Shown: one piece after another, positions 22,785 to 36,200 of the stretch | Layout of the letters: every line of letters starts with the position of its first letter | Numbering within the stretch: the first letter of the stretch is position 1 | Source: Beaufortia kweichowensis | Taxonomy: Eukaryota > Chordata > Actinopteri > Cypriniformes > Gastromyzontidae | Direction of reading: 5' to 3' | Length of the DNA stretch: 64,000 nt | Assembly (NCBI GenBank): GCA_019155185.1 | Contig: CM032804.1 | Span: 5,118,492 to 5,182,491 of the forward strand | Program-made: the position numbers and the translations under genes | The notes under the pieces: model-generated | Database searches by the model: none | What the model was told of the DNA's origin: nothing | What the model saw: only the letters and a program-made list of their open reading frames with translations

Positions 22785-25700
22785 CTACAGATCTCCGATG
22801 GGAATAATTTCTTCATTGATGAAAAACTCAATGGTCTCTTCCTCCCAGTCATCGACATTGCTGTCCAGATCATCAGTGTCCACACCTAGAAAGATTGTAA
22901 AATTACTTCAACTGAGAAGCAGATCACATCTATCACATCCATAGCCACTAATCAAGAGGTCTCTAGAGGAGACCCATCACCAACATTAAAAGCTTGTTTT
23001 CAATTATGTTAAAAATTGTGATCAATGGATTGTCAAATTTGTTTTATATCATTACTGAATGGAAACTCAGAACAAAAACAGCATTGTTTGGAAACAAAAC
23101 CGCATTCTTTTTGTTTTAGGATTAAACTAATAACACTGGGTATAAATATGCAAAGCTTATTTTTTAAATAAATTGCTGCAAAATCACAACTTTTTGCAGC
23201 GTTTGAAATGTTTCCCAACTTTACAGATGTGATTTTTAGCTATGGTGTACACCATCTGGTAGAATAATCTCTCTATTTATACTGTTGATGGAAAGGATGT
23301 GCAGTTGTGGATGTCTAGTCTGCAGGGTTTTTAACAAAAGACCATTAAATTTCCTGTTACAGATTTGCAAATCCAACCAACTCCCACATACAAATCAACT
23401 GACTCTCTTTTCTCATTTGATTTCATTAGTACATGTGCAGAAATAACTTGGTTTGTAAAACAACTTTGTAAAAAGGGGCAGCCGTTTCTAAACATTTTAA
23501 TATTTTACCTGTCTGTACCAGACAGAAATTTGTTATTGATTGTTACCTCCTCTGAGTTCAAGGCGCAGGGACCTCTGCTCTTGGTACATCTGTGTGGTTC
23601 TCTCGCGGTACAAGCGATACTCCTCCATCATAGAACGTCTCTTGTCTATCAGTTCCTGTAAAGCACATGAAATTTTAATACAAATACAGAATATCAATCA
23701 GAATACCACAAAGGTTAAAAAAATATTAACCACTTTACCTTTGAAGCCTTGGACTGACTCAGACGATCTTTCTGTTCAAAGATCTTAGAGTATTTCTTCA
23801 GGTCCTTTTTGATGAGCTGTTTAAACAGATGAGGTGGGATTAGAGTTCAATTTGAAGGAAGCTGACAGGGTAATGACGGTGACCTTGTATTTGACCTCAT
23901 CTCACCTTTATTTGCTCTTGGCTCAGGAGACAGGGTGGGCGGGGCCTCCACAGCAGTTGACAGAACCGATCTTTGTTGTTCTTCTGCAGCAAGCGACCCT
24001 GGAATGTCCACAGCCAGAAGGCATTGTCCACCTGAATGGATCAAAGTGCACATTTAGATAACGTGTATCCACTTCAGATGAGACACCCATTTTCTTTGTA
24101 ACACTATTATTTGAACAAATATTAAATCACCTTATGACTCCACCAGGAGACAGATGTCACAACAAATCGTCCAGTGGGATCCCACTCAACATCTGATGCC
24201 ATGTAATGCTCGGCGAAGTTCATCATGGTGCAATCTGAAGTGTCCACAAAAGCAAGAGCTCCGTTCATGCTATGAAAATCAAAAAAAATACCAAACATTA
24301 TAGCAACAAATTATATGCATGAAACACAAACAAATATAACTAAAATGAGTTACAGACCTCCTCAACCCAGCCAAAACCAAAAACTGCCCCTGTGGACTCC
24401 AGAAAATGCTATTTGCTTGCTGCTTGTCAAACATTTCTGAAACAACACATTTTTAGGTTAATCTTCAGATGTATGATCTATACAAAAAGTATTTTATTCA
24501 CAGTAGGGAGAACATACTAATTAGGTCGATTTTGCCATTGTTCTTCACGTGGTAGAATGACACACTGATTCTGGGAGCTTCACCATGAAGAACAGCAAAC
24601 TTGCTGCCATTTGGTTCCCAAGCAAAAGCAATGATGCTCTCTGTGAGACAGGCAGAGAAATCAGAAGTGAGAGCAGGTATATTTAAGTGTAAATCAGGAA
24701 ACAGAAGGAGACATCATTTGATGTCTAAAAGGCACTTCTTTCCTTACCTTTCATCTCCACCACATCCACAGGTACCTGCTTCTCTCTCATTCGGAAGATC
24801 TCGAAGTTGGTGACAACACCCTTGAGAAAAAAAAAACATTTTGAGCAAAGTTTCACTTTAACCAATGAAAACAAGTTTTAACAGCTACAGTAAGCACAGT
24901 AAAGAGGCAGTTCTTACCTGTGTCCCTTTTGGTGTTCTGTCGACTTTTACACAGAGATAATCGCCATTTTTCTGCCAGTGAAGCTTGCAGTCCACAACAT
25001 TAAACAGGTTACGGACTCTGATCTCATTTCTTGATGGTAACTGCATCAGAGTCACTCTTGCTGGGATATCTTTATCCTCAGGAACCCAGAATGCAATGAT
25101 ATTATCACCCGGAGACCAAGAGAAATCCCTGTGGACATTAGATTATTTCTCTTAAAAAATAACATGACAAGGAAACCATGAAATCGAATAGATGATACAG
25201 TAAGCTGAATCACAGAGGTAAACCTATTTGATTTGTTTTTCAATATGAGTGGCTTTTTTTGCTTGTAAACTTGACATCATGAATCACATTACGGTTTTAG
25301 GTTATAAGATAGTTTTGCAATACTTTCTTTTTATATAACATGCAAGTATGAGTGTTAAGACAGCTGTTTCAATATTGTCTGGAATAAAAACTGTGTTGTG
25401 TCCATTATTAGTGACTGATTTAAAATGATCATGTTATCAAAATGTTCATTAAAATGAATAATTTTACTTGTTGTACTTACTTAATCCCATTTATTTTCAG
25501 ACTCTTCTTCTCCAAAAGACCCATTGACTACAAAAAGGAGAACAGATGAACTGTTAATTATATATCTGATCTCTGCTAATTATCAAACAAGAATTTTGTT
25601 CCTCCCACTGACGTATGATTTCATTCAGACACTTACTGGTGTTTCATAAATGCTCAGGGTGTCTTGTGTCATTCGAGCAAAGAACTTCCCATCTGGACTC

Positions 25701-27930
25701 CATCTAAACCAATCAACATCATATAATTATATTACAATATTTAACAAATTAGTAACAATCAAATCCTAACAAAAATAATCACTATCAAAATCACACTTAC
25801 TTGAAAATTGGCCAGTGTGCAGAGCTTTCACAATGAAAGCCTCTTTTCTTCTGTCCTGTGAGAACATCCCAGATAATGATAGCCTGCGGATCATCTTTAG
25901 TGTCCATAAGAGGGCTGAATGTGACAACGTATCTGCAAAGAGAAATGAAATTACAAATGTCTGTTAAACAAAAGGTAAAATAATAATTAAACTGCCTCTT
26001 ACAATACGCAATATTCACGCTTTTATTATTCCTCAAAGATATCATTATAACACAGAAATGTTTCTGTAGGTAATAATGGGACATACCTTTCACATGGAGA
26101 GAAATCAATGAGTTGAACACCTTGATGACTGAACCTCTGGATCTGCTTGAATTTCTCACCGCCCCACAGAGCAATGCCTCTCTGGTGAAATGTGGCCAGA
26201 TAGGTGCCTTTTGGAGACCAGCGCACATATGTCTCTGTCCAGCGCTGCCACAAACACATAAATGCTACTGAATACACTTTGCGTGGACTTAACAAATATG
26301 TGATTTTTATATTTTAAGGTCAAGAGAGTAAATACTACTTCAACTTACTGCTCTTTCCTCCACCTCAATGGGCTCTTTGACATCATTAGCAAATATGCCT
26401 GTTCTTTCACCAGAGTCATAGATGACACTGTACTGATCACGACAGTCTGGATCCTCCATCCAGTGACGCAGGTTTCCCTGAAACAAATATATGTGTACCA
26501 CGTCAATAACACTTAATTCAATACAATATTAATATAATACTCTCCTAATTGTCTCCTAATATTTGTAAGTCGCTTTGGATAAAAGCGTCAGCTAAATGCC
26601 TAAATGTAATACAATATTAAACTGCTTTTAAGAAACATTGCTGAGGAACAGATACTCACAAAATCTTTAAAGGGTTGTTTCTCAGGGGATTCCCACTCAT
26701 CACTGATACCCATGTACCTAAAATGATATTGAAGAAAATTATGAACGCAATCTTACATGTTTGGAATAAGCATTTAATTGTCCATACTAGTAGCGTGATT
26801 AAAGACAACTTACTTGTCAAAGTCTGTAAACAGATTGACACGGAAAGTATGCTGCTTGTCCAGCTTGTAGCCATCAGCGTTCTTTACAGCTTCATGAGCA
26901 TGGCTTGGTGCAGAATACTCCAGAAATATGTACCTGCAAAACCATTTATTACTGTTATTATGGATCATTATAGTTTAAAGAGAGCAACATTTTTATGATT
27001 ACAGTGATTGGTATTAGGGTTTATTTATCTAATTTATCAAAGTGCATTTTAGGATATTTTCTAATTCATGCATAAAACACTTTGTCAAGCCCAGAACCAT
27101 TATCTATACAGACAAGCACAGTCTGTTGATAGCATGATAACAGAGTTAATGTCTGACTTGTGTGTATATATGCATGTAAAAATTCTATACTCTATAGTCT
27201 ATACTGCATATCACATACTCTCCCATATCACTGCATCCCTACTTTACATAATACATCAAAATAATCATTTACCCCTTGGTCTTTCCATCAGCATCTGGGT
27301 AGAATTCATTGGTGATCTTTCCAAACTTTGAGAAGATCTTGTGAATGACGTTCTTGAGTTTCTCCAGGCGTTCTGGTCCGACCTGAGGTACATTATCAAC
27401 CACAATGACCGAGTCGATGCCATCCGCCTCCTGAGGCTTATCCCTGAGCACGTCCCCAAGAAGCTCTGTGTACGAAAAAACACTCCCATAAATATCACAT
27501 CAGCACAAACACATCAAAATGAGATGTTAAAACATTAACCCAAAGCAAGCAGCATACAGTGATGTATCCAGGAGATGCACAGGTGTTACACTGTATCAAG
27601 CTGTTACAATGCTTTTGTCCTGCTCATGCACATTGCTAACTTTAACAATCAACTTCAACAGAAATCTAAACACAGTTCAGTCTGTTTTAGCACGATTATC
27701 TACGACAACGCTGCTAAACAACATATCTGAAAGCTGTTATTGTTAATTTGGCAGTGACACGTTCAGTTTTATGGTGTGATACGCCGTTAGCAGCGGAGCT
27801 AAAGCGAGCGCTAAAGAGAGGCCTTACCCTCATCACTGATGTCATCCACGAAATCCTCCGGATCACTGAACGAAGGCTCTTCTTCGTCGTCATACTCCAT
27901 ATCGGCCTCCATATTTTCCGTGTCTCGCAT
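22785..27930 (-). CDS. eif3b: eukaryotic translation initiation factor 3 subunit B
   Basis: eIF3b is a core scaffold of eIF3 on the 40S subunit, needed for start-codon scanning. Eighteen coding exons join in phase to 2046 bases, 681 residues: 27828-27930, 27273-27465, 26814-26933, 26660-26717, 26349-26477, 26087-26244, 25801-25932, 25637-25703, 25481-25527, 24918-25128, 24748-24820, 24518-24640, 24358-24436, 24131-24269, 23906-24031, 23739-23816, 23547-23655 and 22785-22885. An acidic N terminus (with F-V-D-D-I-S-D-E) is followed by an RRM (V-I-V-V-D-N-V-P, then Y-I-F-L-E-Y) at about residues 50-135. A WD40-type nine-bladed propeller follows (W-S-P-K-G-T-Y-L and S-A-H-W-P-I-F-K blades), then a charged C-terminal helix (K-K-D-L-K-K-Y-S-K) that binds partner subunits. 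The product ends E-E-I-I-P-I-G-D-L. Human eIF3b (814 residues) has a longer N-terminal extension that is absent here. All junctions are GT-AG; the exon 13 donor (GTCTGT) is weak. Intron 4 carries a SINE-tail copy. Confidence 0.97.
26550..26609 (+). repeat. SINE/LINE 3' tail, copy in eif3b intron 4
   Basis: The segment gtaagtcgctttggataaaa followed by gcgtcagctaaatgcctaaa is a tail shared by many teleost retroposons. A near-identical copy lies at 38135-38202 in the same orientation. Confidence 0.75.
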
Positions 27931-28110
27931 TTAGGGATCGATACCTGTGGGTCTGGACTGGTGAAAAGGCGGTGGTAAATTTCACGGCTGAAATCCAAAG
28001 ATTTTACTCACTCGGCCATGTGCAAGGCAGCCGGCGCCAACCACTGCGAGCGAGAGAAGGAACGTACCACGTGCGCGGAGAGCGGGAGACTGCTCTCTCG
28101 GATCATTTAA
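27931..28110 (-). promoter_or_regulatory. eif3b: eif3b 5' UTR and promoter region
   Basis: Upstream of the eif3b ATG the sequence becomes CpG-richer (ggcgccaaccactgcgagcg, ccacgtgcgcgga), with a CACGTG E-box at 28067-28072. No clear TATA box is seen, as is usual for a housekeeping promoter. The exact start site cannot be fixed from sequence. Confidence 0.4.
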
Positions 28111-28356
28111 TATTACTATATTAGCGAAATTTAAAATACAAATGACATTTTATTTTAGAACTAGAGTTTATGTCATTATAAACTTGTCCCAGTGGTTTCT
28201 GTGTGCTTAAATGTGTTCATATCCTGCCATGCTCAAATTATGACCCCTTTAATGCGAACTTGGTCTTTCCCTACTTCTTATCGCCCTCCACTTCCGGTTC
28301 ATGTGACAGGCTGTTCCTCTTAGCTTTTAAAATGTAGATCTGCTGCAGAACAGCGA

Positions 28357-28812
28357 ACAGTACCAGTCAAAAGTTTGGAAACACTTACTCACTGTTGTTT
28401 AGATGTTTTTCACATTTTTGAATAGTAGTAAACTCATTTAAACTATGAAATAACACTGTTGGAACTGTAAGAATGTTGTGACTAAAGCGTCCAAAATAAA
28501 TGAACACTGTTATATTTGATCATACATTTGAATAATGGTCACCCTTTGTCTAAAATTTGTAAAATCATGGCATTTTATAATTTATCATTAAGGTCTCAAC
28601 CCGAGAAGCTTTTTAAACAGCACTAAAGGAATTTCTATCTGTGCTTGACTCTTATTCTTATTACTTAATATAAATATTTCAATAAAATGTTAGTTTTATA
28701 ATTAAATGTTATATATTTTTGACTACAAAAGTAATTATAAACATTGAAATATACACCTTCAGATGAAAAGACCTTTGAGATCATCATGAGAAACACTCTT
28801 GACTGGTACTGT
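28357..28812. mobile_element. non-autonomous DNA transposon, about 456 bp
   Basis: It starts acagtaccagtcaaaagttt and ends cttgactggtactgt, so about 15 terminal bases are inverted copies. The interior is AT-rich with no protein frame. The accagtcaaaagtttgga end is one I recognise from many fish genomes, but I cannot name the superfamily. No clear target-site duplication is left. Confidence 0.65.
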
Positions 28813-31132
28813 ATAATAGCTCTTAAGGAGACATGCTGGTAGACCTTTGCTTTAAAGCTGTATTAGTAAGGACCTCTCATAGATTAAATGGTTAACACAA
28901 CATAACCCATAACCATACATTGACAAAAAACATAATTATATGTTGACATAATTAAAACAATAATTGTAAAATTTACCACATCAAATCCCTGGTCAGTTTT
29001 TGACACTGTGAGGACATTCAGATGGTGTGCACTTGACTTTACTGTACTTACACGTCTGTGTTTTAACAACCACCCGAAAGGTATTAAATAAAAAATTTTT
29101 TAGGTAAAATTACAACAACAACAATGACAATAATTGCTAAAAGTAAAATAAAACCAGCATTTTTGTACATGTGTAACAAGAAATAAGTATACAATTATAG
29201 ATGGCTCTTGAACTCCTGCTTTTAAATATAACAATCTTTTCAGAATATTTCATGGTAAAGAAGTACAAAGCATGGATGTATGGTACATATTCAATGTATT
29301 ACAAAGTCCACAAGTATTTTGGCTGACATCTAAATCTATAAAATTCACTGGAAGGGTACACAGTGGTAATGATCTTGAAATTAAAGCCTTTAATCTTCTG
29401 GGTGGCTGGGAACATTACAAGTGAGTCATTTTTCAAATACATCCTGAGGGCATGATTGCGATACACAATTTATATCTAGTAAAGGATTTAGTTCATTACA
29501 GGAACCTAAAGAAACTATTTTGTTTGGAAGTTTTCCAGCTGATTACACAGACTGACAATAAACTGTGGCTATCCAACAGAACCGAAACAAAGCTACACAA
29601 AGGGAGATGATTGTTTAATAAATAATGACAGTGGTTTATAAAGGAAATGATTCATCTCCTTAAATACCAATAAATTAACTGTGAACCTAAACCCTAATTA
29701 ATCATTCTGTGTAAAGGTAAACCTGACATTTAATGTTGGCATTTAGGGGAACAAAGTTTTTGGTGTATAGAGGTTTTAAACCAATTAAAGGCAATTGCTT
29801 GTAAATATTATTTTACAAACCAATGACCATCTGTAATATTAAGTATTACATTTTGAGTTTATTCTTCAGCTAGTAAAATTAATGTTTCATTAACCACACA
29901 AACAAAGTGAAAGTCAAGTGTTTTTCTCTCTTCTAGTTTTTAATTTTACTTTCTGAAGAGCATTTTTGTGTCTTGTATAATGAGGATTTACAAGGTGAGG
30001 TCTCTTAAATAAATACACACCTTTACATTTCACCAAGAGGGGGAGCTATTGTTGTAAGTATTTTTTATTTTTTTTTTCTTCAGTTTGGGAGAGATTTCCA
30101 GGTCATACTAGTCACATGCTTTCTTCTGCCTGGATAAACTCGGGCCAGCTGCACAATGATTGGTATCCTGCTAGGCTAGCAACGTTTTTGCTTTTCAGAT
30201 TAGATAACTAACAATAAAGTTCCCGTAGACACATCATTTGATAACTGTAATGTGTGCTCTTTAATACCGGAAAACTGCTATTGGATGTGTTTTCTATAAC
30301 TTTAAATTGCAGAATGACTGCAAAGGCCCAGCAGGAAGATGGCAGAAGTGGGGGCAAAATTAATTTAAGAAATAAAATCAGTTAAATAATTTAGCCCTTT
30401 GTAATAACAAATATCAGAGTTTATCAGAGTCCAATGAAAGGCATCCTAGAGGAAATGCAAGTATCACAAGTCATGAGTTTTAGCTTACACAAATAAGCCA
30501 TGGTCGGCACAGAGAAAGATGCTTTGTCTGCTTTGACATTTCTTCCTCCTTGTGCCGGAGATTTGTCAAGGGTTTAATGGGAGATATTTATTTAGATGTC
30601 TTACTATAATAGTGCTTCTTTGTTCACAGTAAAACATTAAACCCCTCACAGGAAAAGAAAAGTCCTCAGCAAAGCAACTGTTATATGACAATGAACCCTA
30701 AAATAGCTGACTACAAAGTAGGGTGGAGTTTTGAAAAGATGCATCTAAGCTAAAGTTAAAATGGTCTTTGCTGAACATAGGGCCCAGTTGGGGGTAACAC
30801 TTCCCCTGCCACTTAACTCTTGCATAAGCTCTATTTATTTGACTTTGTTTGAACTCGCTCCCATAACCATGTGCAGGAAATGCATATGTGGAGACAATGC
30901 AGTTCTTCATTTAGGAAAAACTGTACGTTTAAACTATCAACGACTTTTAAATAAGGAATAAACACATAAACCTTAAAAAGATCGAATAAAAACATAAAAT
31001 AAAATATAGAATAAGACATAGAAAGCATAACAATAAATAATCAAGCTCCTAAAGGGAATTCACAGTTGCTTAAAGAGGAAACATATGCAGTAATATAAAA
31101 ACAGCAAACCAATATAACTCAACATGAACATT
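28813..31132. other. intergenic region between eif3b and gna12
   Basis: AT-rich sequence without any frame that can be linked to a protein family. A short gggggagctattg motif near 30040 resembles ends of small DNA elements. Nothing else is supported. Confidence 0.45.
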
Positions 31133-33200
31133 TTTATTGTATTTATACAATTCTTATATACAAAACACACATAATGCAGTTAATCTGGAATTTCACACTT
31201 TTTACAATCAATTATTATGTAAAACATTAGGAAAGGAAAACATGAAAATGAAAATAAGTACAGTAAAATACTAGAAAGTGTTGAAGTAGACATCCTATAC
31301 CAGTAACAGTCATGAGATACTGCTGTGTGATGTGACATAATCACACCAATCAAAGAATATTTGACATATAAATGTAGTTATGAGGAGTGGGATTTTGGAT
31401 TCAACAGTAGGCGGAGCTACACAGTGACAGCAGAAACAGACACCAAGACATCCACAAAACATCCTGTTGCTTGTCGCGACTGTGGCAAAAACCCAGACTT
31501 AGATAGAAGAGATTGTTCTAAACGCATCATGCCTTATCGTCTCGCGTATGTCTACAACAGAAACAAAACAGCAGAGCAGCAAATATAATGGTAACATAAG
31601 GGTAAATGACCATCAGCAGTTTAAAATGTGACTGGAAATTGCTCATCAGATTAGTATTCTGAAAATATAATTTACTATATATCATGTGCTCCTCCTGATT
31701 GTTTAATAGCCTTTATATTTGTGCACTGGATCTGTTTTCATGATCTTCAGTTAAACTTTCAAATGATTAAATGATCTTAAGGAGGAGGAAACAAGAATAA
31801 ATACAGGCTCGAAATAAAGGAAACATTTTTATCTGTACAAGAGCCTTCCAGTAAATGTGAGCGTGCTGCTTTAACTGGAAAGAACTTTTAGTGACAATAG
31901 TTCAGGGTGTGTCAGATATCTCAAATCAAAACCTTTACTGCCAACATTGAACATGGTACTTGAGGGATTATGAGTAACAGAATATACAACAAATCTTTAG
32001 GGCATAGAGAAACACTGTCACTGTTGTGACAGTAATTACAGCAAACAAAAAGGAAAGAATTCAAGAATGTGAAAATGTAACACAAATATATCATGACACA
32101 AAAATGAAGTAGCTCAAGCTTCCCCTTAAAGAAATGACAAAAACAACATTGGGACAAGCATGACACTTGCACTGTCTTTGAAAACCAACAACAAACAAAA
32201 GAAGAAATCAAAGTGTGAGCTTTTTCAAGATTTTAACAATCTGAAACTGCGAACACTGCTGTCAATCATAAAGATCTGGTGAATATAACTCCGCCCCCAG
32301 CTGAAATCAAGAAACTAAGATCTTCATATCGCCTGATAACAACTGAACAGATCCAGGTCGTCATACATGTTAAAAGGTGTTATAGTTTGTTAGAATTTAC
32401 TCAAAGACAAGATGTTGTACAGTAATAACATTTAATGAATACCATTAATGCTTTATTCATTAGAAGTTAGTGGTGTTAGACATTACCAGTGATTTGACCC
32501 TTAACTATATCAAAGCTTGTAGCTTAACTTCAAAAGACACAAGTATAGTTTAAAACGGAAAAAGTCACAATGTACACAAGCTGCTTTTCACTATATACAA
32601 AAACCCTGCATGTTGTTAATGAGAATTTCATCTATAAATGCAAAAAATCTACATGAGACAAAATGATTAAAATGTTACCAAAAATGATCTGTCAACACAA
32701 GGTAGTGATATGAATTTAAATGAATCTAAACCAGACGGGATGTGCAGTGCAGATTTGGTATTTTATTTCTAGGATGTTATTTGGGAGATGAGCCAGTGTA
32801 AAGTTACTGTGCGTGTATGAGTTTATCCTTGAGAAAAAGTGTTGAGAATACTAAAAACAACTGACTATCAAACTCTGTCTTGTCCTTTGCCTTTACCTTT
32901 GCTTTCTGTCTCACAGAAAGTTTTCACACAATAAAATATCAGCGATTTGTCATTTCCTCACAACTGAATGCCATGTCCTTGATTTAGACTCTCATTTTCA
33001 CACAAGGAAGTACATGAGAGAAAATGATTTTAGTAAAGATGTGTACAACACAAGCTTCTGCACAGCTTCCAAAGTAAGAGGAGTTGAAAAAAATCCAAAA
33101 AGTCCAGTAGGTATTTCCTGTCCACGCTCCAGGAAAATGCTGATAATATGTTGACAAATGTGATAAACAACACAATGATGAATCAACGGTCTGTTGGTCC
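31133..33200 (-). other. gna12: probable gna12 3' UTR
   Basis: On the minus strand this follows the gna12 stop and contains no conserved coding frame. An AATAAA (plus-strand TTTATT at 31133-31138) marks a possible end. Other hexamers occur both inside and further downstream, so the length is uncertain. Confidence 0.35.
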
Positions 33201-36200
33201 TCACTGCAGCATAATGTCTTTAAGGTTCTCCTGAAGAATTGTGTCCTTAACCGCGTGAAAGACGAAGCGAATGTTCTCAGTGTCAATAGCAGTGGTGAAG
33301 TGATGAAAGAGTGGCTTGCTGCGGTTGCGGCGTTTGCGGTTAAAGCATTGCACCAGATAAGTCTGAACGTCCTCCACCCGGTGAGGATCTCCCCTGAAAT
33401 CGGAAAAGTGCTTGCAAATGCTGACCTTGCGTACCTTCTCCACCAGAAGGTCCATCTTGTTGAGGAAGAGGATTATGGAGACGTTGGAAAAGAGCTTGTT
33501 GTTGACTATGGTCTCAAAGATGTTCATAGACTCCACCAGGCGGTTGGTGCGGCGGTCTTCCATTAGCACCTGATCGTACTCGCTGGAGGACACCATAAAG
33601 AGGATGGAGGTGATGCCATCAAAGCACTGAAACCATTTTTGTCTCTGAGAGCGCTGACCACCCACATCTACCATCTTAAAGGGGATCTTCTTAATGACAA
33701 AATCATGCTCCACAATTCCCTTGGTGGCTTTTCTGGCCAGTAGGATGTCCTGCCGACTTGGTAGATAACTCTGTTGAAAACAGGTTGAAAATTGTGTAAA
33801 TAGCAAATATTATGTATAACATGATATTTTTCTATGCAACATCAAACATGAATACTACACTAAACTTTTATTTTGATATTTGTTAAAGCTACATGTTCAT
33901 AAGTAAAATCTGAGTGGTTTGTTGGATCACATAAACAATCCATAATAAACAGTGCCTCATTAACAGAAAGGGTGGAAAAATAATCTTCACGAAACTATTA
34001 CATAAATTTATTTTGTCATTGGCCCTGGTTTCCATGCTCACACTTTCACAAAACACTTTCACATTTTTTGTCTTTTTATCACTCACTTTATCACTCACAG
34101 GCTGTGTGTTCTTGGAAACCTTGGCCAATATCAGTCTAAAAGAAACCATTTCACTTTGCTCTTAGTGCCTCAACTTTCATACATCATATAAAAACACTAT
34201 TTATCTGACCAATGATCTAGCCAAATGATTACATGGTCTAAACATTGTATGCACATTGCTCGTAAACTGTGAAGAAGTAGAAGTAGTGCTGAGTTATCAT
34301 GACTCACCAGTTGGCCAATCCGATCCAAGTTGTCCAGAAAATACTTCACTGATTCACTCTGTATTGAAAAAACACAAAAGGACAATGTTACTGCATGTAC
34401 TAAAGGTACAGCATTACAGATTAATAACTTACATCAACAGTACATCAACAGAATTAATGAAAATATAGGTTTATATAAATGTAAAACATTGTAGTTTATT
34501 TGCAAAACTCTCTTTTTTATTAAAAAAAAGCAATCAGTCTTCCAAAAGCTGTTCTAATTCAGGAATGGAAAGTCTTAAAGTAACAGGATGTTCCTATCTT
34601 TGTCTGAGAACTATGTGGGTCACTCGTACCACACAGCGGTCATTAGCAGAACTCCAAATGAAAACAGACAACTCCATAATGTAGGTTTACACGTAACTCA
34701 TAATCCTTTTACTTCATGAAGTGCAGTAGGGAGTGAGATGAAAAATTGGTTTTAAGTATTGCTATCTTGAGCCAGCCTTTGGTTAAGTGCATTACACATT
34801 TTACAGTCACATAGCATTGTATGATCTGTTTACATTACAGAACATTGGCTGTAATAAATGGATTCGATAATCTACAAATATTACAAATGAACAGACGCAG
34901 TGTTGTATCGTCTGTCTTGACTACAGCTTGGACTTTCACTTCGAGAACTACACGACCATTGGGTCAGAGGTCAGCGTATAGCCCAATCCATAACAAAGCT
35001 GACAGATGAGAGCACAGGGCGATCACAGGCAGTACGGCATGTTCACACTGGTCTTTTCCAAGAATCAATTACATCTGCTGCTTTCATAAGCCACAATATA
35101 CAGATAACTCCATTTGTTGCCCAATATCTGCAGCTTCTCCAAAGAAAATGTATTGTGAATGAACTCCCTAGCATGAACTAAATTACTGTGTTGAGCATTA
35201 TTTCCTGGCAAAGTTGTTTTCACGCAGGCTTTTGGATGGCAGACGCTGCGGCCTTGGCGTTGTAGTGAACATTGTCTGGAAAAGCAAACTGTGTCCTCTG
35301 GTTTGCGTGTGCATGCGTGTGTGTGTCTCACAACGGCCCCATGTTCCCAACAGGAAACAGCTGTGTGTGAAAACAGGGGATTAGCAGAACAGTGTAGCCC
35401 CTCTATAACAGACTGAAGCCCAACACCCCAAACCTCCACACACACACATACACAACTCATCATCATGTAATGTAACACAAGCCGGAAATCACACAGATAT
35501 CTGAAAGCAGCGCCTGTGGCATTTATATCAATGTCTCTTTCGAACATGTACACATAATAAAAACATTTCTTTCTCTTGTGCAGTGTTGAGGAGGAGCAAT
35601 GTACACATTTAAATTATTTAATTTTTTAATCTAAATTATTTTTCAAGCATCGTTTCCATCACAGCTAAGCAAAACACTGCCACACTGGTAATGGGTGTTC
35701 GTTGCTTTATTATCAGCCTGCTAAACTCTGACCTATAATTACTGTTTTATTTATTTACCTATCTACCTCTTGTTGTAATAAAATATATATTATAAAATGA
35801 TCGAATATATAATTCATATTTTATTTATGTCATACCTTTGCTGCCATTTATGGATCATTAAAGTAATCCAAATAACTCCAGTGGATCAATATTTGAGTTT
35901 AATATTTTGCAGATATATTAATAGTAAATTAGCGTATGACGACTAATCGCAAGACATGCGATAACCATTGAGATATGAAGTTATCATCATGCTGCCATAT
36001 TTCAATAATATACTAATCTGTTGTTTTCATAGATAAGCTCAAAATATTCATTGTTTTCTCTCACAAACATATTGCTTTGCTTCAGAAGACATTTATTAAC
36101 CCTTAGGAGTAATTTTTGGATTGCTCTAAAGATGGATGAATGTGCCTTTTGGAGCTTTACATTTTAACATAAAATTAAATGTTTGTGTTCAACTGAAGAA

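Noticed and set aside
33255..33566. 103-codon frame antisense to gna12 exon 4
   Set aside because: It overlaps the conserved G-alpha coding sequence and has no independent support.
35065..35553. 162-codon minus-strand frame in gna12 intron 2
   Set aside because: Contains low-complexity sequence from a CA/TG run and no family resemblance.
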